Below are positions 6,570 through 14,635 of a stretch of 32,178 bases of DNA, piece by piece. Numbering within the stretch: the first letter of the stretch is position 1; each line of letters opens with the position of its first letter. The DNA is from Candidatus Desulfolinea nitratireducens (lineage in GTDB: Bacteria > Chloroflexota > Anaerolineae > Anaerolineales > Villigracilaceae): assembly GCA_014382535.1 (NCBI GenBank), contig JACNJN010000060.1, positions 1 to 32,178 of the forward strand. The letters run 5' to 3'. The translations under genes and the position numbers were made by a program. Below the pieces are notes generated by a model, which was not told where the DNA came from, did no database searches, and saw nothing but the letters and a program-made list of their open reading frames with translations.

Positions 6570-7148
6570 TTAAAGGTATGGGATGAGACGGTTCGTTTTT
6601 TTCATATAGGCACGATATTCCTCGCCAAAATGTTCCAGCATCATTTTTTCTTCTCGTGGCATCCTGGTTAGATAAAGGGGTATAAAAAGGATGAGCAGGC
6701 CGAAACCGGCAATCCAGTTATGGATCAGCAAAGGTTGGGCAATTGCCCAGATGAACATCGCCGCGTAGACTGGATGGCGCAAATGAGCGTAAACTCCCTT
6801 TGTCACCAGAACTTGTTTGGTGAGAATCTCCATCCTTGCAGACCAGTTGCTTCCCAAATCCGCGTAGGCACGCTTGTAAAGCCAAAGCGATGCGGTGAAA
6901 AGCAGTACCCCAATCCAGCCAGCCCAGTAGGGGAGCGTGTAATCAGCGAATGAGAGCCATTCGCCAAATATATAGAAAAAAGGGATCAGCTGCCAGAAGA
7001 CCCAGGTGCTTAGTTCAAGGATTATATCGCCAGGCCTGGCGACCAGGGCTACCCGCTTTTTTGCTTTATATTCACGGACGCGTGGAATATAAATGGCAAT
7101 TTGATAGATCAATAGCCCGATAATCCAAATGACATCAAATATGCTCAT
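6570..7148 (-). CDS. Isoprenylcysteine carboxyl methyltransferase (ICMT)-like membrane protein
   Basis: This 192-residue protein has about five membrane segments. The C-terminal catalytic region of the ICMT/PEMT family is present: RHPVYAAMFIWAIAQPLL for SAM binding and PREEKMMLEHFGEEYRAYMKKTNRLIPYL at the end. Eukaryotic ICMT methylates a C-terminal prenyl-cysteine. Bacterial homologues are mostly uncharacterised, and some act on lipids or quinones. The start ATG overlaps the stop of the preceding radical SAM-like gene (ATGA, 7145-7148), so the two are translationally coupled. Given the Cys-Ala tail protein in the same run, a role in modifying that tail is a testable inference, not something the sequence shows. 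Confidence 0.82.
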   Translation of the reverse strand: MSIFDVIWIIGLLIYQIAIYIPRVREYKAKKRVALVARPGDIILELSTWVFWQLIPFFYIFGEWLSFADYTLPYWAGWIGVLLFTASLWLYKRAYADLGSNWSARMEILTKQVLVTKGVYAHLRHPVYAAMFIWAIAQPLLIHNWIAGFGLLILFIPLYLTRMPREEKMMLEHFGEEYRAYMKKTNRLIPYL

Positions 7149-8293
7149 TTATTTTTCCAAATAGAAGCCCAATCATCGTGAAGGAAGTTGCCCAATATTT
7201 GATCGGGCATGCCCTGCATGGGGAGTACATCCCCGTCTGGTTCGACATAGAGCCAGACTTTGCCCGCCCCATCCGGGAAATGCTCTTTGGTGGTTTCAAG
7301 GGTGATGGGATGGTGGGCCGAGTAGGGGACTGGCAGATCCCATGTCAGCGAAATACCCAGACGAGCAGCCTGCTCCCGGGCAGACAATAGAGTCTCATCC
7401 TGATCGGGGGTACAGGTCAACGAAAGCGAGGTCACTTCGAGAGCTGCCAGCTTTTCAAGTGTCTCTCCAATGTTATCAGCATTTTTCTCAGTGATTGTCA
7501 GATGAACTGTGGTAAATAGGTCCGCTGGCATAATGGCCTCAAGGGCCTGCCAGGATTTTTTCTTTTCAGATTGAAGGAGGAAGAGCAGATGGTCGAGTCC
7601 CGTTTGCAGGAGGGTGTTTAAATATGCTGCGTTGGCTAATTTTAGTCCATCGCTGAGCAGCCCGCTGACCATGCCTTTTTCTTCAGCATAGGCAATTAAT
7701 TCTGGCAGATCCTCACGGAGGGTGGGTTCGCCTCCAGTAAAGGTAACGTGTGGGATTCCCGCAGCCCAGGCTTTGTCGAGGATAGACGTCCACTCAGCGG
7801 TGGCAAGCTCACGGTCGACTCGTTTCGTCGGCGCGTCATCAGCGGAGGCACCCTTGGGCAGCTCATAGGTTAGGGCGCAATCAAGACGCAGCGGAGCCGT
7901 TAATCCAGTCGAGTGGGGAGCGACACGGTCAAATCCCAGATAAGAGACGGGATCTACATCTTCAGTGTGGACAAGGCTATCTATTCTTTCAGAGAAGATC
8001 TGATAATCCTGCAGGGCCTGTTCTGCCTTGACATGATAGCGTTTGGAAACAGCTTCTGCAGCCTCATTTTCATCTGTCCCTTTAATGAAATGATAGGCGT
8101 ATTCTGTTGCCGTGGGGTTGAGATGCAACACTGTGGAGGCGTTCACAACAAGCAGGCTGCTCCCATCTCCGTGCATGCGCAGATGCAGGCGATAAGGAAC
8201 TTCGTCATCTTCAGGCGATTGAAAATGAAGCACACCCGCTGGCAGAGGCCTGGCGGGGGTAAAAAAATCTCGGACACTGTCGAAGATACTCAT
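7145..8293 (-). CDS. Cluster-less radical SAM-like paralogue with PqqD-like domain
   Basis: This 382-residue protein is clearly related to the protein encoded at 8324-9751. Residues about 35-110 form the same PqqD-like domain (LLVVNASTVLHLNPTATEYA). Residues 137-380 follow the radical SAM barrel, including an intact TFTGGEPTLREDLPEL (GGEP at 187-190). Where the partner has C-x3-C-x2-C, this one reads LTYELPKGASADDAPTKR with no cysteine. The whole protein has only two cysteines (139, 294), so it cannot bind the canonical SAM [4Fe-4S] cluster. It also stops before the SPASM cysteines, at the equivalent of SIWNHK. It has a good Shine-Dalgarno sequence (AAAGGAG) and begins 30 bp after its partner. 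It is probably a non-catalytic partner or scaffold. Confidence 0.85.
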   Translation of the reverse strand: MSIFDSVRDFFTPARPLPAGVLHFQSPEDDEVPYRLHLRMHGDGSSLLVVNASTVLHLNPTATEYAYHFIKGTDENEAAEAVSKRYHVKAEQALQDYQIFSERIDSLVHTEDVDPVSYLGFDRVAPHSTGLTAPLRLDCALTYELPKGASADDAPTKRVDRELATAEWTSILDKAWAAGIPHVTFTGGEPTLREDLPELIAYAEEKGMVSGLLSDGLKLANAAYLNTLLQTGLDHLLFLLQSEKKKSWQALEAIMPADLFTTVHLTITEKNADNIGETLEKLAALEVTSLSLTCTPDQDETLLSAREQAARLGISLTWDLPVPYSAHHPITLETTKEHFPDGAGKVWLYVEPDGDVLPMQGMPDQILGNFLHDDWASIWKNK

Positions 8294-8323
8294 GGAGTGC
8301 TCCTTTTTATATCTTTAAATAGT

Positions 8324-9751
8324 TTACTGAATTTCCAACATATCCAACTTCACAAAATCATCCTGCGCAAATTGAAGCGGGCAGCCACCACCACATTCGG
8401 CGAGTAAGTCACAGCCGCCACATTTTTCTGGCAGTGCCATGCGTTCGCGTAGCTGTGTTGAAAGCTTGTGATTCCAGATCGAATCCCAGCTATCGTGAAG
8501 AAGATTGCCAACTGGTTTGTAGTAAGACTGGCAGGGCAGTACCGCACCATCCGGCTCAACGCACATATTATAGAGCGCGGCTGTGCAGCCCTTGATCCCC
8601 AGATCAAGCTTCATCGGATCAAAATTACAATATTGGGTCGGGGTGTACCAGATCAGTTTTTGACCGCGCATTTCAGTTTTTAGTTTTGCGATTTCTAGCA
8701 ACGGGGCCAGTTCGCTTTCCGGCAGACCAGTGCCAACAGTTGTGCCATGACCGGAATAGATCAATGCGTTCAGTCCAATTGTAGGCACGCCCAACTTCCC
8801 CAGAAAGTCCAGAGTTGCCGGGATGGTGTGAACATTATCCTGGAGCATGGTCGTATTGGTCATCACATAAAGCGGGCTATCCAGAACGTTTTCCAGCCCG
8901 CGGATAGTTTGCCGATGCGCACCTTTGGAGAGCACCATCTGGTCGTGGATGGCAGCATCATCCGATTCGACCGTGATCTGGACGTGGTCCAGGCCAGCGG
9001 AGACCAACCGCGCGAGATAGGTTGCATCCGCTAAACGACGGGCATTTGTGTTCATCCCGGTGATCTGACCGTTTGTCTCGGCGTGGGCGACCAGCTCCGG
9101 CAAGGCCTCGACGAGGGTTGGTTCACCTCCAGTGAAGACAACATGGGGAATACCCAATTCCCAGGTGATGTCGAGAACACGTTTCCACTCCTCAACGCTC
9201 AATTCAGGGTAGTTTCGTTCGCGGGCGTTATAACAATGGGCGCAATCGTTATTGCAGCGATAGGTGAGGGCTAAATCCATTCGATAAGGTGCGCTGGGAC
9301 GGGCGCTGAAGGGCATATTCATATCCAGATCCAACTCATGGACCGGGCAGGCGCCATTGGGACGGATCAGCTCGTCGATTTGCAGGTTGATCGTTTGCAG
9401 GTCTGAAAGCACCTGCTCCCGCCCAACTGAGTAAGCATTGCGAACCGTTCTGACGATCTCTTTTACGCTTTTCTTTTCCAAGGCGAGATATGCCATCAAG
9501 GCAGCCGTCGGGTTCAGGTGCATAACCTGATTGGCGTTGACGATCAACGTCCCATGGCCGTCTGGATCAAGGCGCAGATGGATGCGCGATTTCTCCTCGC
9601 CGTTTTCGTGGCGATAATGATAAATTCGGGCGGATTCCGAAGTCTCCAGACTTTGGAATTGTTGTGTATCCCCACTTTCTGGAGACAATGGATTCCAAAA
9701 TCTCCTGATTTTTGAGATTGCGCTATTCATACCGTTAAAATTCGGGAACAT
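8324..9751 (-). CDS. Radical SAM/SPASM protein with N-terminal PqqD-like domain
   Basis: This is a 475-residue putative peptide- or protein-modifying enzyme. Residues about 55-130 form a PqqD-like domain (GTLIVNANQVMHLNPTAALM), the type of domain that recognises leader peptides in RiPP pathways. The radical SAM core begins at 158 with CNNDCAHC (C166, C170, C173) and has GGEP at 208-211. The C-terminal SPASM region offers C375, C389, C397, C407, C444, C447, C453 and C457, enough for auxiliary Fe-S clusters. GGAG lies upstream of ATG 9751. Residues about 8-40 are encoded by a REP-like repeat (9636-9735), and the paralogue downstream lacks them. The likely target is the Cys-Ala tail of the DUF2207 protein upstream. 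Confidence 0.9.
   Translation of the reverse strand: MFPNFNGMNSAISKIRRFWNPLSPESGDTQQFQSLETSESARIYHYRHENGEEKSRIHLRLDPDGHGTLIVNANQVMHLNPTAALMAYLALEKKSVKEIVRTVRNAYSVGREQVLSDLQTINLQIDELIRPNGACPVHELDLDMNMPFSARPSAPYRMDLALTYRCNNDCAHCYNARERNYPELSVEEWKRVLDITWELGIPHVVFTGGEPTLVEALPELVAHAETNGQITGMNTNARRLADATYLARLVSAGLDHVQITVESDDAAIHDQMVLSKGAHRQTIRGLENVLDSPLYVMTNTTMLQDNVHTIPATLDFLGKLGVPTIGLNALIYSGHGTTVGTGLPESELAPLLEIAKLKTEMRGQKLIWYTPTQYCNFDPMKLDLGIKGCTAALYNMCVEPDGAVLPCQSYYKPVGNLLHDSWDSIWNHKLSTQLRERMALPEKCGGCDLLAECGGGCPLQFAQDDFVKLDMLEIQ
9636..9735. repeat. REP-like repeat inside the 5' end of the radical SAM gene
   Basis: It contains imperfect palindromes (TTCCGAAGTCTCCAGACTTTGGAA at about 9636-9659, in two arms; CCACTTTCTGGAGACAATGG; ATTCCAAAATCTCCTGATTT). 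It ends in GCGCTAT and matches 10331-10386 in the same orientation. It encodes about residues 8-40 of the radical SAM protein. It is probably a substrate repeat of the transposase at 9774-10268. Confidence 0.65.
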
Positions 9752-9773
9752 TATTTACTTCTCCATCTGTATG

Positions 9774-10268
9774 TTAACCAGTCCAGGTATCTATTGATAA
9801 AAATGTACGGTAATTGCTAAAAGCGTACTCTTCAGCTTGATCTACAATTCCATGTTTGACTGGGTTTAAAAAGACATAGTTTAATCGCGCCTGATAATCT
9901 TGCTCTGATCGTATGCATGAATCCCAATAGTTCCACCAAACCTTGCGTCCAGGAGTTTGGTCTTCGGCATTCCACTTCCTGGCGGTAAATTTATGATAAC
10001 TTGCGATAAATTTAGGCATATTTATCTTTTTTTCAGGTGATCGAACAATAGCGTGGTAGTGATTGTTAAGAACAACCCAAGCAATGACTACCCAATGATA
10101 AATTTCAGATGCCTTTAGGAATGCACTTATCCAATCGAGTTTGCGGTTGTCAGACTGTAAATAAGCTTCTTTTTTGTAAGTAGAGGCAGTAAGCATATAA
10201 AGTCTATCCGTCAAAAAGAGATGTGGCGGGTTGTGCTTTGCTTGTTTGAATATGCCATTATCGCGCAT
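9774..10268 (-). CDS. REP-associated tyrosine transposase (RAYT, IS200-like Y1 family)
   Basis: This 164-residue protein carries the HUH motif as LNNHYHAIVR (H70, H72). A C-terminal helix contains EQDYQARLNYVFLNPVKHGIV, in which Y131 is the probable catalytic tyrosine. The N-terminal strand HLFLTDRLYMLTAST and the WVVIAWVVL strand complete the single-domain fold. Such proteins mobilise or maintain REP palindromes rather than full insertion sequences. REP-like repeats indeed flank it on both sides in the same orientation (9636-9735 and 10331-10386), and no IS ends are seen. It interrupts the run between the DUF2207 gene and the radical SAM genes. A weak Shine-Dalgarno sequence (AGGAAG) precedes ATG 10268. 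Confidence 0.88.
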   Translation of the reverse strand: MRDNGIFKQAKHNPPHLFLTDRLYMLTASTYKKEAYLQSDNRKLDWISAFLKASEIYHWVVIAWVVLNNHYHAIVRSPEKKINMPKFIASYHKFTARKWNAEDQTPGRKVWWNYWDSCIRSEQDYQARLNYVFLNPVKHGIVDQAEEYAFSNYRTFLSIDTWTG

Positions 10269-10330
10269 TATTGCTTCCTATTAATTGCGTAGTTCGAAAT
10301 CAACAGTTTCGGAGTAGTCGTTGCAAAGTC

Positions 10331-10386
10331 CCAACGTCTCCAGACGTTGGATTCCAAAATCGCCAGATTTTGGGAATGGCGCTACC
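10331..10386. repeat. REP-like repeat at the end of the DUF2207 gene
   Basis: A palindrome, CCAACGTCTCC AGACGTTGG (10331-10350), is followed by TCCAAAATC/GATTTTGGGA around GCCA. The repeat ends at GCGCTACC, which includes the stop codon of the DUF2207 gene (10382-10384). It matches the second half of 9636-9735 in the same orientation. Confidence 0.7.
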
Positions 10387-12061
10387 GTCCGCCACCAGCG
10401 CAGGCACAAGCACATCCAGCACAGGCGCAAGCACAGGCACAACCGCTACCTCCACTGCTGCGACCACTGGAAGTGGGTTTCGGCGGGGGATTGGTGACAC
10501 CAGTCACTTTGCCGGTGAAATCATTCAGATTGCCGATCACCTTATCGGAGAATCCTTGTACACCAGTGACCATCGAAGCAGCAAAATCTGCGCCGGGGAG
10601 TTGGGGCATGGAGGAGGTCAGGCTTTTCCCTGGCGTGGAGGATGTTGGGATACTGAAGGGTTTAGATGCGGAGCCAGCAGGCCGAGTGTACGAAGGATCG
10701 TAGCGTCCCCACCACATTGGCACAAAGACCGGGCCTGTGCGGAAGACATCCCGTGTACGATTGTCGAAATCCTTATCCAGCATGGTCCATTCAAGGGCCT
10801 CGTCATACATTTCGCTTTTTATTTCGGGTGTATCCGCAGCTTCGATCTGTTTCCAGGCGCGTTCCATGATATTTTTATAAAAAGCCAGTGTTTCCTTGCG
10901 ACTGAACCCCTTCATCTTCTTTTCAATGCTTTTGATCAAATTGACGGTCACTTTTTGGAGTTTCTTGCGCTGATCGGCGCGGTTATTTTTCCCATCCGCG
11001 AAGGCTTCCAGAAATTCTTTTTCATATTGATGCAGTTTTTCTGGCAGCGGCGAAGCAACCTTGAGGTTTAGTGGCTCCCGTTTAATAACTTCTGCGGCAT
11101 TCTTCTTGATCACACCAAAAAGGATCATCGTCATCACTTTATCCAGTGGCTCCTGCATCAGGATCGCGGATTCGACCGCTGTCAGCCCACGTTTGATGCC
11201 GTGCCCCTCGATGGCGATCTTTGGGGAGATATATTTCATTTTTCGTTTGCGCTGAGAGATGCCGGTCAGGATGGGAATGCCGAGGAAGAAGAAGGCAAAG
11301 CAACTACACATCAGAATTAAGATAAGATTATCTTCGTTAAACCAGGATGTGTCAAAAGCGGGAGCTGTAACGATGGCAGATTCGGGGATATAACTTTTCG
11401 GGAAGGAGGCGCCAAAAGTATATTGTGTATGCCCGTTTGCATTGGGGCTATGCCAGGTATAGGTAACCCGACCGGTTGTGCTCATCGAAGCCTGTGGTTC
11501 CTGGTCCCCGGGCCAATTTGATGGAAGATGGTAACGGGGCTCATCCGGCTGAATGCCGGTTGGGAGGTGCAGCGATACAGTCAGATCGGTTGAACCGGTG
11601 ACATATTGGCTGCCAAACCAGGTTGTGCCGAAGACTGCGCTGGCATAAGTTTCATCATCATCGTCGGTGTAGAATACATTTTCAATTTTCCCAACGTATA
11701 CATGCACTTTTCCACGCCCGCCAGGAGGAATTGCATAGCTTCCCATATCAACAGCTATGCCATCACCGCTGCCCTGATAGTCGCTGTCAATCGAAACAGC
11801 GTGACCATCTACGTCAGCAACGATACTATTCCAGTCATACCCGGGATGTGGCATGCCCACATCCACGAAATCAATCACATGTGCACCGGGGTTATTTTTA
11901 AAGACAAAGGTGTAATCCAGGGACATGGTCCCATCGTCATTAAAATAAACATGCACAACCTCTTCCTCCAAAATAAAGGAATATGATTGTGCGAGCACGG
12001 TGGATGTTAAACTAAAAACGAGAAGAATAACAATTAAGAAAGCAATTAATCGTGGCTTCAT
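10382..12061 (-). CDS. DUF2207 membrane protein with Cys-Ala repeat C-terminus
   Basis: This 559-residue protein has an N-terminal signal peptide (residues 1-25, cleavage near VLAQS) and an extracytoplasmic beta-rich DUF2207 domain (about 26-235). One or two membrane segments follow (about 245-268, ILILMCSCFAFFFLGIPILTGI). A cytoplasmic region (270-470) is charged and helical. A Ser/Pro-rich linker leads to the extreme C-terminus: Gly, then four Cys-Ala pairs, Gly, three Cys-Ala pairs and Gly-Gly-Gly-Arg. Many DUF2207 proteins end in Gly-rich low complexity, and here seven alternating cysteines replace it. By topology the tail is cytoplasmic and so accessible to a cytoplasmic radical SAM enzyme. 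The start has a strong AAGGAGGAGG. The stop codon lies in a REP-like repeat. Confidence 0.88.
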   Translation of the reverse strand: MKPRLIAFLIVILLVFSLTSTVLAQSYSFILEEEVVHVYFNDDGTMSLDYTFVFKNNPGAHVIDFVDVGMPHPGYDWNSIVADVDGHAVSIDSDYQGSGDGIAVDMGSYAIPPGGRGKVHVYVGKIENVFYTDDDDETYASAVFGTTWFGSQYVTGSTDLTVSLHLPTGIQPDEPRYHLPSNWPGDQEPQASMSTTGRVTYTWHSPNANGHTQYTFGASFPKSYIPESAIVTAPAFDTSWFNEDNLILILMCSCFAFFFLGIPILTGISQRKRKMKYISPKIAIEGHGIKRGLTAVESAILMQEPLDKVMTMILFGVIKKNAAEVIKREPLNLKVASPLPEKLHQYEKEFLEAFADGKNNRADQRKKLQKVTVNLIKSIEKKMKGFSRKETLAFYKNIMERAWKQIEAADTPEIKSEMYDEALEWTMLDKDFDNRTRDVFRTGPVFVPMWWGRYDPSYTRPAGSASKPFSIPTSSTPGKSLTSSMPQLPGADFAASMVTGVQGFSDKVIGNLNDFTGKVTGVTNPPPKPTSSGRSSGGSGCACACACAGCACACAGGGR

Positions 12062-12112
12062 CTGGCCTCCTCCTTAGGGTACTGGTAACCCTATTAATAC
12101 TTTACGATATTT

Positions 12113-12469
12113 CTACCACTTTGGTTCTTCGGTTAATTGATAGCTTGTATCACAATATGGACAAACCACCACTGGTGCGCCCGCGACCATTTTGATGTTT
12201 TTACTGGAAAGTGAACCGCCACAAGATTGGCATTTAAGTGTATCGAGACTGACTTCACCGGGTAGATCTATATTTACCGAGATATTCTGTTCCCCTTCGG
12301 CTGCTTTTGATTTTCGTTGTGCGAACCAGATCAGACCAAAGCCGATTGCCACGCTCAAGCCACCCACGCAAATCCAGGCTGGCTGCGGATTAGAGCCAAA
12401 TGCCCCCCAGATAAACATGACACCAAAAAAGATCAGAATAGCAGCTGCGATATATGCAATCATTTTCAT
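12113..12469 (-). CDS. Membrane protein with C-terminal zinc ribbon
   Basis: This 118-residue protein has two membrane helices (about 4-24 and 32-50), a cytoplasmic acidic linker (GEQNISVNIDLPGEVS), and a zinc ribbon made by CQSC (near 80-83) and CPYC (near 103-106), which enclose GGSLSSKNIKMVAGAPVVV. The Shine-Dalgarno sequence GGAGGAGG precedes ATG 12469. It is the first gene of the minus-strand run and lies 51 bp upstream of the DUF2207 gene. Its function is unknown. A metal-binding or protein-contact role next to a cysteine-rich membrane protein is plausible. Confidence 0.75.
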   Translation of the reverse strand: MKMIAYIAAAILIFFGVMFIWGAFGSNPQPAWICVGGLSVAIGFGLIWFAQRKSKAAEGEQNISVNIDLPGEVSLDTLKCQSCGGSLSSKNIKMVAGAPVVVCPYCDTSYQLTEEPKW

Positions 12470-12494
12470 TGATACCTCCTCCAGTTATCTGCTT

Positions 12495-12524
12495 TTGTGC
12501 AATGAACCTACTTGCTATTATAAT
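12495..12524 (+). promoter_or_regulatory. Probable promoter of the methylmalonyl-CoA mutase gene
   Basis: TTGTGC (12495-12500), an 18-bp spacer and a perfect TATAAT (12519-12524) lie 30 bp ahead of ATG 12555, in the divergent gap to the zinc-ribbon gene. Confidence 0.55.
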
Positions 12525-12554
12525 GGATAGAAATCTTTAAAACATGGTGATTAA

Positions 12555-14207
12555 ATGACAATTTCCGACAAGCTTGAACGCTGGAAAAACGAAATTCTGA
12601 AGCCGACCCTCAATAAGTTTACTGAGCGAAAAGGCAAATTTGAAACATCTTCCGGGATAGAAGTACCTCGTCTCGCACTTCCCCTTGAGCCTGCTCCCGA
12701 TTACGAAGCATCTCTGGGGTTCCCGGGCCAATATCCATTTACGCGCGGCGTTCAGCCGACCATGTACCGTGGACGCTTCTGGACGATGCGCCAATACGCC
12801 GGGTACGCCTCCGCCGAAGAATCAAATGCCCGTTACCGCTATCTGCTTGATCAGGGGCAAACAGGCCTTTCCGTTGCCTTTGATCTCCCGACCCAGATCG
12901 GCTACGATGCCGATGATCCGCTTGCGATCGGGGAGGTTGGCAAAGTCGGGGTTTCGATTTCATCCCTCGACGATATGGCGCAACTCTTCTACGAGATTCC
13001 GCTTGAAAAAGTTTCCACTTCGATGACAATCAACGCCCCGGCTGCGATCCTGCTGGCGATGTATATCGCCGTGGCAAAAAAACAGGGTGCGGATGTGAGC
13101 AAGCTGCGCGGCACGATCCAGAATGATATCCTCAAGGAATACGTTGCGCGCGGGACATACATTTACCCACCAACCCCATCGATGCGATTGATCACGGATA
13201 TCTTTCAATATTGTCAGCAGGAAGTGCCGCGCTGGAACACGATCAGCATTTCGGGCTACCATATTCGCGAGGCCGGCTCGACGGCGGTGCAGGAGATGGC
13301 CTTTACGCTCGCAAACGGGATCGCCTATGTGCAGGCGGCGATTGACGCTGGCCTTGATGTGGATAAGTTTGCCCCGCAGCTTTCCTTCTTTTTTAACGCA
13401 CATAATAATTTGCTTGAAGAAATTGCCAAATACCGCGCTGCCCGCCGACTATGGGCGCGGATGATGAAAGAGCGCTTTGGGGCAAAAGATCCAAAGTCGT
13501 GGAAATTGCGCTTCCACACCCAAACGGCTGGTTCAACCCTGACCGCGCAGCAGCCCGAAAATAACGTCGCCCGCGTCACCATCCAGGCCCTGGCCGCCGT
13601 CCTAGGGGGAACGCAATCCCTGCATACCAACTCCATGGACGAGGCTCTCTGGCTGCCGACTGAGAAATCGGTCCGGGTTGCTTTGCGCACCCAGCAGATT
13701 ATTGCCCACGAGTCTGGCGTAGCGGATTCGATTGATCCCCTGGCGGGATCGTACCTGATCGAGCACCTGACCGATGAGATCGAAAAAGCAGCCGAAGCCT
13801 ATATATCAAAAATCGACGAGATGGGCGGTGCGCTGAATGCGATTGAGCAGGGCTATATGCAGCGGGAAATCCAGAATGCGGCTTATGATGCCCAAAAAGC
13901 GATTGAGCGCGAAGAAGAGATCGTGGTCGGAGTGAATAAATTCCGGGTGGAGGAAAAAATCGACATCGAACGTCTCGCAGTTGACCCCACAATTGAAGAA
14001 TCCCAGCGCGCAAAGTTGAAGGCGATCCGCGCACGCAGGGATGACGCCAAAGTGGCCGAATTGCGTACCAGGATCGAGACCGCAGCCCGTGGCACAGAAA
14101 ACCTGATGCCACTCTTTATCGAGGCGGTTGAGGATGATATGACCCTGGGGGAAATTGCGAATATCTTGCGAGGAGTTTGGGGTGAATATGTGGCGGAGGG
14201 GTTTTAG
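12555..14207 (+). CDS. Methylmalonyl-CoA mutase, large (catalytic) subunit without B12 domain
   Basis: This 550-residue enzyme is the acyl-CoA mutase catalytic subunit that interconverts methylmalonyl-CoA and succinyl-CoA with adenosylcobalamin. Family motifs are clear: [22 protein letters not shown] near 60-82, [19 protein letters not shown], the [10 protein letters not shown] strand, [38 protein letters not shown] and [15 protein letters not shown]. The length matches stand-alone catalytic subunits. The cobalamin-binding domain (DxHxxG) is absent and should be a separate gene, which is not in this window. A related mutase acting on another acyl-CoA (isobutyryl-CoA, for example) cannot be excluded. 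The ribosome site is weak (GGTGA). Confidence 0.92.
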   Translation: MTISDKLERWKNEILKPTLNKFTERKGKFETSSGIEVPRLALPLEPAPDYEASLGFPGQYPFTRGVQPTMYRGRFWTMRQYAGYASAEESNARYRYLLDQGQTGLSVAFDLPTQIGYDADDPLAIGEVGKVGVSISSLDDMAQLFYEIPLEKVSTSMTINAPAAILLAMYIAVAKKQGADVSKLRGTIQNDILKEYVARGTYIYPPTPSMRLITDIFQYCQQEVPRWNTISISGYHIREAGSTAVQEMAFTLANGIAYVQAAIDAGLDVDKFAPQLSFFFNAHNNLLEEIAKYRAARRLWARMMKERFGAKDPKSWKLRFHTQTAGSTLTAQQPENNVARVTIQALAAVLGGTQSLHTNSMDEALWLPTEKSVRVALRTQQIIAHESGVADSIDPLAGSYLIEHLTDEIEKAAEAYISKIDEMGGALNAIEQGYMQREIQNAAYDAQKAIEREEEIVVGVNKFRVEEKIDIERLAVDPTIEESQRAKLKAIRARRDDAKVAELRTRIETAARGTENLMPLFIEAVEDDMTLGEIANILRGVWGEYVAEGF

Positions 14208-14635
14208 CTGGCATTCAGAAGGGCAGGAAGGGGATTTCTTGAATCCACATATTTTTAAATCTTTTTCAAATTCTGAGTTATTGGTCTAAACAATCTTTAT
14301 TTCAATCATACTCTATGCCATTGAGAGCAGCATCTCTTTTAGCTTGCGTTGTCCACCTGCAATTCCTGATCAAGCGCATCGACGGTTGCGCGGGCTTCCT
14401 TGTTGAAAATAGCCACAACTCAGACCATCCAACTTGGGAGAATATTGGTCTTTATCTTATATCCGCGTGGACCATAAGCTTCCTGCAGCGCATAGTTAAA
14501 TAATTTGATGGTTATATCATTTTCAGCTTTTAGATCGACAAAAATTGCCCTAAATGCGCACCTGGGACATAAATTCTGGGTTATAAGCTCTGAAGGATTG
14601 GGTGCACCAATCCCCTTTATTCGTAGGAGGTTCAA
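14208..14635. other. 428-bp gap with a possible decayed minus-strand gene
   Basis: No intact gene is supported. On the minus strand, about 14330-14410 reads VVAIFNKEARATVDALDQEL and ends in a stop, and 14420-14560 reads a plausible helix in another frame. This suggests a frameshifted remnant, but I do not recognise the family. Just before the next gene there is a hairpin (GGATTGG/CCAATCC, 14595-14613) and a strong AGGAGG. Confidence 0.3.

Noticed and set aside
9774-10268. Complete IS200/IS605 insertion sequence
   Set aside because: No TnpB/IscB gene and no typical IS ends. The flanking palindromes and the protein type fit a REP-associated transposase.
10271-11071. 266-codon plus-strand reading frame opposite the DUF2207 gene
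   Set aside because: It is an antisense shadow of the DUF2207 gene. The low-complexity runs come from the Cys-Ala and Ser/Pro codons read backwards. No ribosome site or recognisable domain.
12685-13690. Several 100+ codon frames overlapping the methylmalonyl-CoA mutase gene on both strands
   Set aside because: They are shadows of a strongly conserved coding frame with high GC at third positions and have no recognisable domains.
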